Assembly: GCA_964396535.1 (NCBI GenBank) | Contig: CAYNFT010000004.1 | Location: 1 to 46,028 of the forward strand | Source of the DNA: CAYNFT01 sp964396535 | Lineage (GTDB): Bacteria; Chloroflexota; Dehalococcoidia; Dehalococcoidales; UBA2162 | Direction: 5' to 3' | Length of the DNA: 46,028 nucleotides | Shown here: piece by piece, positions 8,916-17,029 of the stretch | Layout of the letters: each line of letters starts with the position of its first letter | Position numbering within the stretch: the stretch's first letter is position 1 | Made by a program: the position numbers and the translations under genes | The notes under the pieces: generated by a model | What the model was told of the DNA's origin: nothing | Databases searched by the model: none | The model's input: only the letters and a program-made list of their open reading frames with translations

Positions 8916-9734
8916 ATGAATTTCATTGAAAAGCTGACCAGCACCGCCCGGAAAAACAAGAGCCTGCTCTGCGTTGGGCTTGACCCTGACCCAGAGCTGA
9001 TGCCTGAAAATACAGGTATTTTTGAATTCAACAAGGCAATTATTGATTCTACCCACGACCTGGTATGTGCCTACAAACCAAATATCGCCTTTTATGAAGC
9101 TCTGGGGAACGAAGGGCTTGATGCCCTGAAGCGCACAAGAGACTACATACCTGATAATATACCGGTGATAGTCGATGCCAAGCGTGGCGATATAGGTAAC
9201 ACAGCGAAGGCTTATGCTAAGGCTCTTTTTGATACCCTTAACTTTGATGCCAGTACAGTCAATCCCTACCTCGGTTTTGATTCAATAGAACCTTTCATCG
9301 AGTACCATGATAAAGGGGTATTTATTCTGTGCCGCACATCAAACGCGGGCGCTGTTGATTTTCAGGCTCTCTATTGTGAGGTAGAAAATGACCACCGCCC
9401 CCTATTTGAGATAGTAGCCCGTAAGGCCGGCCAATGGAACACGCACGGCAACATCGGGTTGGTTGTTGGTGCTACCTACCCTGAAGAATTAAGATTGATT
9501 CGGCAGATTCAACCAGATATGCCCTTTTTGATACCGGGTATTGGCGCCCAGGGAGGAGACCTGGCTTTAACCGTCCGCTACGGGGTTGATGCTCAGGGAG
9601 AGAAGGCAATTATCAACTCGTCCCGGCAAATACTATACGCCTCACGGGGAAAGGATTTCGCCGAGGCAGCACGGCAAGCCGCCTCTGAACTGCGTGACCA
9701 GATTAATCAGCAGCTATCCAGCCTGAAATCATAA
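8916..9734 (+). CDS. pyrF: Orotidine 5'-phosphate decarboxylase
   Basis: A 272-residue OMP decarboxylase of the longer group 2 type; it makes UMP in the last step of pyrimidine synthesis. The catalytic motif DAKRGDIGNT is at 87-96 (Asp87, Lys89, Asp92). The start CVGLDPDP, the phosphate-site segment VVGATYPEEL and PGIGAQGGD are as expected. The gene has its own promoter-like sequence, and a small DUF951 gene follows after 5 bases. No other pyr gene is in the window. Confidence 0.95.
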   Translation: MNFIEKLTSTARKNKSLLCVGLDPDPELMPENTGIFEFNKAIIDSTHDLVCAYKPNIAFYEALGNEGLDALKRTRDYIPDNIPVIVDAKRGDIGNTAKAYAKALFDTLNFDASTVNPYLGFDSIEPFIEYHDKGVFILCRTSNAGAVDFQALYCEVENDHRPLFEIVARKAGQWNTHGNIGLVVGATYPEELRLIRQIQPDMPFLIPGIGAQGGDLALTVRYGVDAQGEKAIINSSRQILYASRGKDFAEAARQAASELRDQINQQLSSLKS

Positions 9735-9739
9735 ATAAA

Positions 9740-9940
9740 ATGGTTTTGGAGATAAAACTAGGCGATGTAGTTCGCCTCAAGAAAAAGCATCCCTGCGGCA
9801 GCTATGAATGGCAGGTGGTCAGGCTCGGCGCTGATATAGGCATCAAATGTCTTAAATGTCAGCACCGTGTTCTTCTTGAAAGAAGTGTCTTTGAGCGCAG
9901 ATTTCAATCTATTGTCTCCCACCCGGAAATTACTTATTAA
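9740..9940 (+). CDS. DUF951 family small protein
   Basis: A 66-residue protein matching the DUF951 family: GDVVRLKKKHPCGSYEWQVVRLGADIGIKCLKCQ. The conserved HPCG and CLKC cysteines suggest a small metal- or nucleic-acid-binding fold. In many bacteria DUF951 genes sit near ribosome or replication genes, but the function is unknown. Here it follows pyrF by 5 bases and is probably co-transcribed. Confidence 0.85.
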   Translation: MVLEIKLGDVVRLKKKHPCGSYEWQVVRLGADIGIKCLKCQHRVLLERSVFERRFQSIVSHPEITY

Positions 9941-9949
9941 CCTCACCCC

Positions 9950-10187
9950 CTATTTTAGTTTGTGTAACCCCATCCCCTCTATCCCCTTCCCCTTGGAAAG
10001 GGCTTTACCCTAAAAGCACTATTTTCATGTCATTCTGAGCGCAGTGAAGAATCCCTACTAACCTCTTCTGAGACCAGATTCTTCGTCACTTCGTTCCTCA
10101 GAATAACATTCGAGGCAAGCCCCTTGGAAAGGGGAAGGGAACTATTTTTTCTGAAGAGGGACTTCGCCCTCTTAAACACCCCTTTAC
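9950..10187. repeat. C/G-rich dispersed intergenic repeat, copy 1
   Basis: Fills the 310-base gap between DUF951 and the next gene. It starts with CTCACCCCCT and AACCCCATCCCCT.. CCCCTTCCCCTT, and ends with AGAGGGACTTCGCCCTCTT, a short hairpin. The same modules recur at 36093, 38507, 40625 and 45228. It contains a second inverted repeat at 10031-10105. No gene is visible. Confidence 0.65.
10031..10105. repeat. CATTCTGAG-type inverted repeat
   Basis: CATTCTGAGCGCAGTGAAGAATC pairs imperfectly with the reverse complement of the right arm, GATTCTTCGTCACTTCG..CAGAAT, giving a long hairpin around a 23-base centre. Hairpins of this kind are scattered through many environmental bacterial genomes. It is nested inside the larger C/G-rich repeat, which suggests a later insertion. 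Confidence 0.6.
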
Positions 10188-10250
10188 CAATAACTTAAGG
10201 CAGGTTATAATAGTCTAGCGTTCTTAATTCTTCTTTAGCGGAGGTGTATA

Positions 10251-11276
10251 TTGGTCGCTTTATATATAACTTCTTCAGAGAGAGGTAGTGGAAAGACCGC
10301 GGTTTGCGCTGGTCTGGGAAAGCATTTGCTAAATGAAAGGAAGAAAATAGGTTACTTCAAGCCGGTTATAACTGACGGTAAAAAACCACCAATGGCAGGT
10401 ACTGACCGTGATGCGGAATTTATTAAGCACCTCTTTTCATTAGATGAGTCGGTAGACCTCCTGTGCCCTGCTATTAGCGGCGGGAGTAAACTAGCCAGCA
10501 GCATCAAAGGAGCCTATGCTAAGGTCTCTCAGGGTAAAGACGTAGTTATCATAGAAGGTCCCTCTGAACAGTACCAAGCTTCCTATGACATAGTAAAAAC
10601 GTTGAATGCCAAAGTGCTCATTGTTGAAACATATTCTAAAGATTTATCAAAGAAAACCGATAGCTACAAGGGTTTTGGGAAATCTCTACTGGGCTTAGTT
10701 TTGAATAAGGTACCAAAAAGCAGGATGGAACAGGCTCGCAGTGAGGCGTCCGCCCGGCTTGATAAAGTCGGATTAAATATTCTGGGCGTGCTGCCTGAAG
10801 ATAGAAGCCTTTTAGCCCCAACCATGGGTGAGTTGGTCGAGTGTATTCAAGGAGAGATAGTATACGGCGCTGAGCAATCAGCAGAGCTGGTAGAAAACCT
10901 TATGCTAGGAGCGATGGTCGTAGACCCTGGGCCAGACTATTTTGGTCGAAAGACTAACAAGGCAGCAATAATTAGAAGCGACCGTCCGGATATGCAAATG
11001 GCCGCTATGCAAATCTCAACCAGATGCCTTGTCCTCACCGGTGATACAGCACCCAAGTCAGTCGTTCTTGATAGAGCAGAAGATAAAAATGTGCCTATTA
11101 TTTTGACCAGAGACGATGCCACCGCCGTGGTGAAGAATATCGAGGACGCTTTAGGCGAAGCCAGGTTTAACCAAGAAAAGAAGCTACCGAAGCTAATTGA
11201 AGTTATGGAGCAGAACCTCGATTTTCAGGTGCTATACAAAGGACTGGGGCTAGCTGGTCAAAAGAAGACAAGGTAA
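10251..11276 (+). CDS. BioD-like P-loop protein with C-terminal DRTGG-like domain (phosphotransacetylase N-terminal type)
   Basis: 341 residues. The N-terminus is a dethiobiotin-synthetase-like P-loop (SSERGSGKTAVCAGLGKHLL, P-loop at 12-16) with GYFKPV and VVIIEGPSEQY. The C-terminal part, about residues 215-320, resembles the DRTGG regulatory domain found in the N-terminal half of large phosphotransacetylases (LMLGAMVVDPGPDYF, then TGDTAPKSVVLDRAEDKNVPII). It lacks the catalytic Pta domain, so it is not itself an acetyltransferase. Start is TTG at 10251, supported by GGAGGTG 4 bases upstream. Known relatives stand alone in archaea and Chloroflexi with unproven function; a nucleotide-sensing or regulatory role is likely. 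Confidence 0.8.
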   Translation: MVALYITSSERGSGKTAVCAGLGKHLLNERKKIGYFKPVITDGKKPPMAGTDRDAEFIKHLFSLDESVDLLCPAISGGSKLASSIKGAYAKVSQGKDVVIIEGPSEQYQASYDIVKTLNAKVLIVETYSKDLSKKTDSYKGFGKSLLGLVLNKVPKSRMEQARSEASARLDKVGLNILGVLPEDRSLLAPTMGELVECIQGEIVYGAEQSAELVENLMLGAMVVDPGPDYFGRKTNKAAIIRSDRPDMQMAAMQISTRCLVLTGDTAPKSVVLDRAEDKNVPIILTRDDATAVVKNIEDALGEARFNQEKKLPKLIEVMEQNLDFQVLYKGLGLAGQKKTR

Positions 11277-11301
11277 GCCACCAAGAATCTTTATTAACCC
11301 C

Positions 11302-11352
11302 GCTATCTAAGCCTCTCTTTTCCTCACCGGAGAGAGGAAGATAGCTTTTTTA
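11302..11352 (+). terminator. Intrinsic terminator after the BioD-like gene
   Basis: GCTATCT and CTCTCT pair with AGAGAG and AGATAGC around a short loop, and the stem is followed directly by TTTTTT. It starts 26 bases after the stop codon at 11276. The right arm overlaps a second perfect hairpin (GAAGATAGCT / AGCTATCTTC, 11337-11361). Confidence 0.7.
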
Positions 11353-11535
11353 GCTATCTTCAAACATCCGGTCCAATAATTTGAACCACCCACTCTTATG
11401 AGAGAGAGTGTCACTACCCCCTGCGAATAAGTAAAGATTATTGATAAAATACATAGTTTGTTATACAATTTGGCTTGTGCCTTGGTTTGACTTAGAGGCT
11501 AAGGCTCCAAGAAATCTTCTAAGGAGGGTAGGTGA

Positions 11536-11892
11536 TTGAATGCACTAGGAAGACATTTACTACTGGAACTGAAGGACTGCGACAGGGAGGTGTTAAATGA
11601 CCTGAACTTTCTCAAAGGTATTCTGCAAACGGCGGCAAGCGAAGCCGGGGCCACCGTGCTGGGAGAATCCTTTCACCAGTTCAATCCCCAGGGGGTAAGC
11701 GGGGTAGTAATCATTGCGGAGTCTCACCTGTTTATCCATACCTGGCCGGAATGCAGCTATGCCGCTGTCGATATCTTCACCTGTGGAGATTCTGTACAAC
11801 CAGGGAAGGCAGCACAGATACTGATAAGTAAGCTTGGCGCTAAGAACCACTCTATTTTAGAGATACAGAGAGGAATTCTAGATACTGAGTAG
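11536..11892 (+). CDS. speD: S-adenosylmethionine decarboxylase proenzyme (prokaryotic class 1B)
   Basis: A 118-residue proenzyme that cleaves itself between Glu62 and Ser63 in AESHLFIHTWPE; Ser63 becomes the pyruvoyl cofactor, and His68 and Cys83 are the catalytic residues. It makes decarboxylated AdoMet, the aminopropyl donor for the next gene. The start is TTG at 11536, which gives the family N-terminus MNALGRHLLLE; AAGGAGGG lies 8 bases upstream and the nearby ATG is out of frame. speE follows after 20 bases. Confidence 0.95.
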   Translation: MNALGRHLLLELKDCDREVLNDLNFLKGILQTAASEAGATVLGESFHQFNPQGVSGVVIIAESHLFIHTWPECSYAAVDIFTCGDSVQPGKAAQILISKLGAKNHSILEIQRGILDTE

Positions 11893-11912
11893 AGCAGTTT
11901 GGGATAAAAATT

Positions 11913-12830
11913 ATGGACGCAGACCCTGATAAATGGTTTTACGATAAAGTAAGTAAAGACTTAATTCAACTGCACAGTATCAAAGAGGTGCTGTACAGGG
12001 GACAGACAAAGTTCCAATCTATCGAGGTTATCCGTACCGGTAGCTTCGGCAAATGTCTGGTGCTGGATGACAAGATTCAATCCAGTGAGGTTGATGAGTT
12101 TATCTACCACGAGGCATTGGTCCAGCCAGCAATGATAACTCATCCCTGCCCGGAAACGGTATTTATTGCTGGTGGTGGTGAAGGAGCTACCTTAAAGGAG
12201 GTATTATACCATAATACGGTAAAGAGAGCAGTGATGGTTGATATTGATGAAGAGGTGATAGCTCTCTGTAAGAGGTTCTTTCCCGAATACAGCCAGGGTG
12301 CTTTTGAAGATGAACGAACCGAGCTTCACCATACCGATGCCAGAGATTATCTGGCTAAAAGTGGAGAAGCCTTTGATATAATTATTATTGATTTGACCGA
12401 GCCTATTGAAGAAGGCCCAGCCTATCTGCTCTACACCCGGGAGTTTTATCAGTTAGCCCGAGACCGGCTTACCGCCAACGGTATCATCACTCTTCAGGCT
12501 GGCTCGGCAGCTTACACTGAACTACTTGGTTTTTCTTCAGTATATAACACGCTAAAGAGCGTTTTTCCAAACGTCTATCCTTACCAGATAGACGTTCCCT
12601 CCTTTGGTGGTCCGTGGGGATTTTGCCTTGCCTCGCTGAACCTCGACCCGATTATGTCACCAAGTGAGGTTGACAGCAGAATATCCACCAGGTCTCTTAG
12701 CTGTCTTAAGGTTTACGACGGACTTACCCACCAGTCGATGTTTTCCCTGCCCAAGCACATCAGAGCCGACCTGGAGAGTCAAACAAGGCTCATAACCGAC
12801 AACGAGCCTCTATATACCTACACCAGCTAA
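11913..12830 (+). CDS. speE: Aminopropyltransferase (spermidine/thermospermine synthase-like)
   Basis: 305 residues. The AdoMet-type Rossmann core is clear: VFIAGGGEGATLKEVL (84-99), VDIDEEVI (109-116). The amine site reads IIDLTEPIEEGPAYLLYT, with Asp160 and Glu163 where classical spermidine synthases have two aspartates (DSSDP or DSTDP). This DLxxP..GP...LYT pattern and the later VYNTLKSVF..VPSFGGPWGFCLAS resemble the ACL5/thermospermine-synthase branch. It is coupled to speD. The product may therefore be thermospermine or a longer or branched amine instead of spermidine; the choice cannot be settled from sequence. Confidence 0.88.
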   Translation: MDADPDKWFYDKVSKDLIQLHSIKEVLYRGQTKFQSIEVIRTGSFGKCLVLDDKIQSSEVDEFIYHEALVQPAMITHPCPETVFIAGGGEGATLKEVLYHNTVKRAVMVDIDEEVIALCKRFFPEYSQGAFEDERTELHHTDARDYLAKSGEAFDIIIIDLTEPIEEGPAYLLYTREFYQLARDRLTANGIITLQAGSAAYTELLGFSSVYNTLKSVFPNVYPYQIDVPSFGGPWGFCLASLNLDPIMSPSEVDSRISTRSLSCLKVYDGLTHQSMFSLPKHIRADLESQTRLITDNEPLYTYTS

Positions 12831-12853
12831 GAACACATGCCCGAGGCTCACTC

Positions 12854-12946
12854 ATGAATATCGATGTTCGCTCCACTACACCTGAAGATGCTGAGACAAT
12901 CGCGCAGCTCAGTATTGAGTTTGCTGATTATCTGCGCCCACAATAG
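12854..12946 (+). pseudogene. N-terminal remnant of a GNAT acetyltransferase
   Basis: Thirty codons, MNIDVRSTTPEDAETIAQLS then IEFADYLRPQ and a stop, look like the first strand and helix of a GNAT-fold acetyltransferase (typical I-R-x-A-x-x-x-D). The acetyl-CoA loop and everything after are missing; the following 250 bases hold no continuation in any frame that I can see. It begins 23 bases after speE and is probably the stump of a lost gene. The rest of the gap to 13195 holds a small hairpin (GATTG/CAATC near 12968) and nothing else I recognise. Confidence 0.5.
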
Positions 12947-13195
12947 AATCCGCTATTACATAAACAAGATTGTTTACAATCCCAAGCCACATTGCTCAAG
13001 CCAGCCTTTCCTCCCACCACCCCCCAATTCAGTTACACTGCCACAACTGTAATACTGTTTTTATCACCTGTCCTATCAACCATACTTCCGAGAGCAATAC
13101 TAGAATTTGTGCCAGAACAGATTTATAATAGTGGCAATATTAATTTAATAGCTGCAAAGCCGATAATATAGAAAACGTAAGAAAGGAGATTCATC

Positions 13196-13945
13196 ATGAA
13201 TATAGAGGAACTGGAAGCCAGGCTCAAGACTCTGGAGAATCAAGTCAAGGCTCAGGAGGACCAGATTAGAACTCTAAAGGACATCGAGGCGATTAAGAGA
13301 CTGCAAAAGGCGTACGGTTATTACGTCGAACACATGATGGGACAGGAGATAATAGACTGCTTTTCAGACAGCCCTGACGTTGTTCTAAACTGGCTTGAAG
13401 GCAAGTGGCTGGGCAAGGAGGGGGTAAAAAGATATTTCGCACGCGCCGCAAGAGGTGATAACCCGCCGGGATTTTCGCACCAGTTGATGCCGACCGCAGG
13501 CCTCATAACTATCAACCCTGACGGCAAAACCGCCAAAGGGAGGTGGTATGCCTTTGGTGGAATTTTCTCTTCGAAAGAGGGCAAGGTGGACAGTGGCTCC
13601 CTAACGAGCGGAATATATGAAGTGGGATATATTGAAGAGAACGGTATCTGGAAAATGCTGTCAATCGATTGGGTAATACCTTACGGCGTCAGAATAACTG
13701 AAGGATGGTCTATGCCCGAGCAACTTGGTAGGCGGCTTATCGAGGGCGAGACCCCAGCTCCCCGAGACGAGAGCACCAGACCTGGTGTATCTTTCCCCAC
13801 ACCTGACGTCCCCATAGATAAAAACGACCTGCGTTATGTAGCGGGTTATATCTTCCCCTTCCACTTCAAGCACCCCGTTACCGGGAAGGAGACTTCGGAA
13901 GCCAGACGCAATTCCACCCTGAAGCCAAGACCAAACAGGTTCTGA
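13196..13945 (+). CDS. SnoaL-like (NTF2-fold) domain protein with N-terminal coiled coil
   Basis: 249 residues. Residues 1-35 are a heptad-type coiled coil (ELEARLKTLENQVKAQEDQI). From about residue 35 the protein has a SnoaL/NTF2-like domain: IEAIKRLQKAYGYYVE, the cone-shaped pocket strand GRWYAFGGIF and the final WKMLSIDWV. The C-terminal 70 residues are Pro-rich and end PNRF. A GAAAGGAGA site precedes the ATG. Such proteins are common, often multi-copy, in uncultured Dehalococcoidia and Actinobacteria; they may be isomerases, dehydratases or ligand-binding. No partner gene is suggested by context. Confidence 0.8.
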   Translation: MNIEELEARLKTLENQVKAQEDQIRTLKDIEAIKRLQKAYGYYVEHMMGQEIIDCFSDSPDVVLNWLEGKWLGKEGVKRYFARAARGDNPPGFSHQLMPTAGLITINPDGKTAKGRWYAFGGIFSSKEGKVDSGSLTSGIYEVGYIEENGIWKMLSIDWVIPYGVRITEGWSMPEQLGRRLIEGETPAPRDESTRPGVSFPTPDVPIDKNDLRYVAGYIFPFHFKHPVTGKETSEARRNSTLKPRPNRF

Positions 13946-14014
13946 CCCAAGTAAACACAAGAAGTTCCAGCCTTATTCAGAAAAAAGGAAACATTAAAAT
14001 GATAGAATATAGAC

Positions 14015-14632
14015 ATGGAAAATAAGATGTACGAGCCTAAAGAAATTAACAAGCTTGATTTAGAAAAATATGGATTATCGTATCTTGAAGGTAGAAATAT
14101 TCTAACTTTGACTAGTTCTGATATGGATAGGCTTTTAATCGCACTAGGTAATGATGATATATCACTTAATGTACCTATACCCTGCACTCACGATAATGTG
14201 CAAGAAGTACTCTCCTTTTCTGAATGCAGGAGATGCGGTAAATGCTGCATACCAAATCCGCTAAATCCGGAAAGCCCGGGGGTGGAAGTATCCAAAGAAG
14301 AGCTTAATTCAATCGCCAACTATCTCCAGTTACCCTATGAAACCCTAGAAGAAAAGACAGCCGTAGGAAAAGTTGTGCCCCATCCATTCCAGATGAACAA
14401 GCTATCTTTTACCAGGTGGTTGCCTCTACCCTGTCCATTTTATATTACGGAACAAAATAAATGTCAGGTGTATCCGGTAAGACCTGTTGTCTGTAAAATT
14501 CATCCTGTCATCTTCACCGGCGATTATACGTATATATCAATTAAAGCTAACTGTGATTACGGTAAGGACTTGATTATTGGTGCATTTAGATACGTGAGAA
14601 CGAGTGACCCAAATCTTGAGATAAAGTTATAG
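14015..14632 (+). CDS. YkgJ-like zinc/iron-chelating cysteine cluster protein
   Basis: 205 residues with the YkgJ/CxxCxxCC cluster: ECRRCGKCC (Cys71, 74, 77, 78) followed by LPCPFY, CQVYPVRPVVCKIHPV and a late Cys in KANCDYG. These conserved cysteines bind zinc or iron-sulfur. The first 65 residues have no known domain. The function of the family is unknown; in some cases it acts in electron-transfer or protein-modification systems. It ends before the convergent dnaN. Confidence 0.82.
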   Translation: MENKMYEPKEINKLDLEKYGLSYLEGRNILTLTSSDMDRLLIALGNDDISLNVPIPCTHDNVQEVLSFSECRRCGKCCIPNPLNPESPGVEVSKEELNSIANYLQLPYETLEEKTAVGKVVPHPFQMNKLSFTRWLPLPCPFYITEQNKCQVYPVRPVVCKIHPVIFTGDYTYISIKANCDYGKDLIIGAFRYVRTSDPNLEIKL

Positions 14633-14753
14633 CCTGTTTCTTTGTTAACGACCAGGATAAATCTGCCTTATCATCAAATAATTTTACGGCTATAACTCAG
14701 ATTTAGATGCACTTTTTTAATGATAAACAGACTATGAAATAACTGAATTGGCA

Positions 14754-14777
14754 AAGGGGAGCATCACCGCTCCCCTT
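14754..14777. terminator. Hairpin between convergent YkgJ-like gene and dnaN
   Basis: AAGGGGAGC (14754-14762) and GCTCCCCTT (14769-14777) make a perfect 9-base-pair stem with a 6-base loop, 31 bases past the dnaN stop. Neither strand has a clean T-run after the stem, so it may be a weak terminator or an mRNA-end protector. Confidence 0.5.
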
Positions 14778-14807
14778 AAGTTCGTCTGCAAAGCCTTATA
14801 CTTATAC

Positions 14808-15941
14808 TCACCACTGGACAAACATCGGCATGACTACGTGGATGTAGTTATCCACTCCTACGGGGCGAATAACGCCGGGGCTCGATGGGTTGGTTGTCTC
14901 CAGAGCCACCTGCGGCTCATGAAGCGCACTAAGCACGTCAATCAGATACTTACCGTTAAAGGCAATCTTTGCCTCTTCACCCTCAACAGTGGCATCAATC
15001 TCACCGACATCGTCGCCTATCTCCTCAGAGCGGGCTGAGATTGTTAGCTTGCCTGGCGCTAGCTCACCACCTGATGTTACCACCAGGCGGACAATGCCAC
15101 TACCATCACGGGCAAATATGGAGGCTGTCCTGGTTGCCCTCAAGAATTCGGCAACATCAACCGTCACTCGGGTATTGTAGCTTTGGGGAATAAGTTGAGC
15201 GTACTGGGGGAAGGTGCCCTGAACAAGCTGAGACACCAGCTCGGTATCTTTCAAACGAAATAGAGCCTGGCTTCTGTTGGGATTTATTGTTATGTCAACT
15301 GTCTCCCCCCCGTCATCCATAAGTCGGTTTAGCTCGGTCAGGGTTCGTGCTGGAATAATAACCTCAGTCTTCTGGCTAACTGGGGTAGTGAGAGGTAGCT
15401 TATACACTGCCAACCTAAAACCATCAGCCGCCGCCAGTGTCAACAGTTCACCATCAAACTGGGCATTAACACCGGTAAGCACCGGGCGAGATTCTTCCGA
15501 GGCAGCAGCAAAAGCCACTTGGCTAATTCCTTGACTAATGGCTCCTACCTCAACCTTGGTAGTAGTACCCTCATCAATGGCAGGTATCGGGGGAAAATCC
15601 TTGGCATCCACCCCGCTAATTCGCGCCTCAAATCGGGCACACTTCAATCCCAATGTCTTAGTCCGAGGAGAAAGGTCAATATCAACCCTATCGTTAGGTA
15701 AGGAGTTGACAAACTCGGCGAGAAGGCGAGCTGGCACAGTAATTGTTCCCTCTTCCTCCACCGTAGCACCAATCCAGTAACTAATAGCCATTTCCAGGTT
15801 GGTAGCAACAAGCTTAAGCCGTGATTGGTCTGTAGCTAAGAGGACATTATTGGTTATGGGCAGAGTTGTTCTAGTGGCTACTGCCCTCCCGACTACACCT
15901 AGCCCTCGACTTAGATTCTCCTGAAGACATGATAGCTTCAT
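14808..15941 (-). CDS. dnaN: DNA polymerase III beta subunit (sliding clamp)
   Basis: 377 residues with the three-domain clamp architecture: MKLSCLQENLSRGLGVVGRAV.. LPITNNVLL, the middle LLTLAAADGFRLAVYKLPL and the end IHVVMPMFVQW. The hydrophobic binding pocket end (VMPM) is present. It forms the ring that holds DNA polymerase III on DNA. It lies here away from dnaA, beside rdgB, as in several Chloroflexota genomes. The next gene upstream on the same strand, rdgB, ends 49 bases away. Confidence 0.96.
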   Translation of the reverse strand: MKLSCLQENLSRGLGVVGRAVATRTTLPITNNVLLATDQSRLKLVATNLEMAISYWIGATVEEEGTITVPARLLAEFVNSLPNDRVDIDLSPRTKTLGLKCARFEARISGVDAKDFPPIPAIDEGTTTKVEVGAISQGISQVAFAAASEESRPVLTGVNAQFDGELLTLAAADGFRLAVYKLPLTTPVSQKTEVIIPARTLTELNRLMDDGGETVDITINPNRSQALFRLKDTELVSQLVQGTFPQYAQLIPQSYNTRVTVDVAEFLRATRTASIFARDGSGIVRLVVTSGGELAPGKLTISARSEEIGDDVGEIDATVEGEEAKIAFNGKYLIDVLSALHEPQVALETTNPSSPGVIRPVGVDNYIHVVMPMFVQW

Positions 15942-15990
15942 AGCGCACCCCCAATGTAACTAGTGGTGAAAAGTAGTATATACTAAACAA

Positions 15991-16626
15991 TCAGCTCTCT
16001 TCAAGGTTGATTGTCGTTTTTCTAACAATTAAAATACTTTTTTGCAGTAGCTGACGCACTTTTTTGGCTGCTTGCCCTCGATGGCTAACTTGATTTTTTG
16101 TTTCCAGAGGTAACTCAGCCATTGTCTTACCTATCTCAGGAAGATAAAAGATCGGGTCATAGCCAAAGCCCCGTTTGCCTTTCGGCTCAAGGGTTATAAA
16201 CCCTCGACACTCACCAGAGCAGAGCTCCACCTTTCCACCAGGTGTAGCTACAGCAATTACGCATCGGAAACAGGCAGAGCGCTCCTGCCATGGCACATTT
16301 CCCAGCCGTGACAATAAGTAGTTAATCCTATCCCGGTCGGAAGCACCTTCACCAGCATAACGAGCCGAAAGCCGACCGGGCTCACCACCTAAGGCATCAA
16401 CCTCCAATCCAGAATCATCAGCCAAAGCCAATAGCTTACTCTCAGCAGCTAAGAGTGTTGCCTTTAACCTAGCATTCTCTTCCAGGCTTTTTCCCACCTC
16501 ATCAACTACGGTAGTAATGCCCTGCTCAGCTAGAGTAACCAGCTCAAGAGGGATGCCTTTAAGGAGACTTTTATACTCACGGGCCTTACCTTGATTGTTT
16601 GTCGCCAGAAGAAGCTTACAACTCAT
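15991..16626 (-). CDS. rdgB: XTP/dITP diphosphatase (non-canonical purine NTP pyrophosphatase)
   Basis: An Ham1/RdgB-family enzyme that removes inosine and xanthosine triphosphates from the nucleotide pool. Motifs: KLLLATNNQGKAREY near the start, the catalytic ALADDSGLEVDALGG, PGRLSARYAG, GFGYDPIFYLPE and VSHRGQAAKKV. I chose the ATG at 16626 because it gives the family start MSCKLLLATNN; an upstream TTG at 16644 would add six residues. The C-terminus is slightly extended (to NLEES). It is next to dnaN and the GYD gene on the same strand. Confidence 0.94.
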   Translation of the reverse strand: MSCKLLLATNNQGKAREYKSLLKGIPLELVTLAEQGITTVVDEVGKSLEENARLKATLLAAESKLLALADDSGLEVDALGGEPGRLSARYAGEGASDRDRINYLLSRLGNVPWQERSACFRCVIAVATPGGKVELCSGECRGFITLEPKGKRGFGYDPIFYLPEIGKTMAELPLETKNQVSHRGQAAKKVRQLLQKSILIVRKTTINLEES

Positions 16627-16645
16627 GGAACAACAGACAAGCAAG

Positions 16646-16930
16646 TTATTTCGAAGACGCTATGAGGTCATCGATGGGTATGGCAGCCATGGTCATAGTC
16701 TGGAGAGTACCTCTCGACCCCAGTTCCAAAGCTATTTTAGTTATTGTAGTATTCCCTACGGTTTCTATAATGTTTATGAAATCGTAGGGGCCGAGAATGG
16801 CATACTGGGCCAGTATCTTGCCTCCCATCTCCTCGACTTCCTTATTGACCTCTTTTATTCTCCCAGGATTACTCTTTAGTGTCTTCCTTCCCTCGTCAGT
16901 TAAAGTAGTAAGCATCACATAGACTGCCAT
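16646..16930 (-). CDS. GYD domain protein
   Basis: A 94-residue member of the GYD family (ferredoxin-like dimeric alpha/beta barrel fold): VYVMLTTLTDEGRKTLKSNP.. KILAQYAILGPYDFINIIE.. ALELGSRGTLQTMTMAAIP. The LGPYDF segment is the family GYD motif. AGGAGGTGAATAA precedes the ATG. The function is unknown. It ends 19 bases before rdgB on the same strand. Confidence 0.88.
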   Translation of the reverse strand: MAVYVMLTTLTDEGRKTLKSNPGRIKEVNKEVEEMGGKILAQYAILGPYDFINIIETVGNTTITKIALELGSRGTLQTMTMAAIPIDDLIASSK

Positions 16931-17029
16931 TTATTCACCTCCGACTCAAACTATTATAAACTAGTATAATACTTCCTAAACGTATACTGTCAAGTTTAGC
17001 TGGGAACATTCGAGCCCCTTTGATTCTGG

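Noticed and set aside
12864..13052. 62-codon frame after speE
   Set aside because: Low-complexity out-of-frame reading over the GNAT remnant and a C-rich tract; no support.
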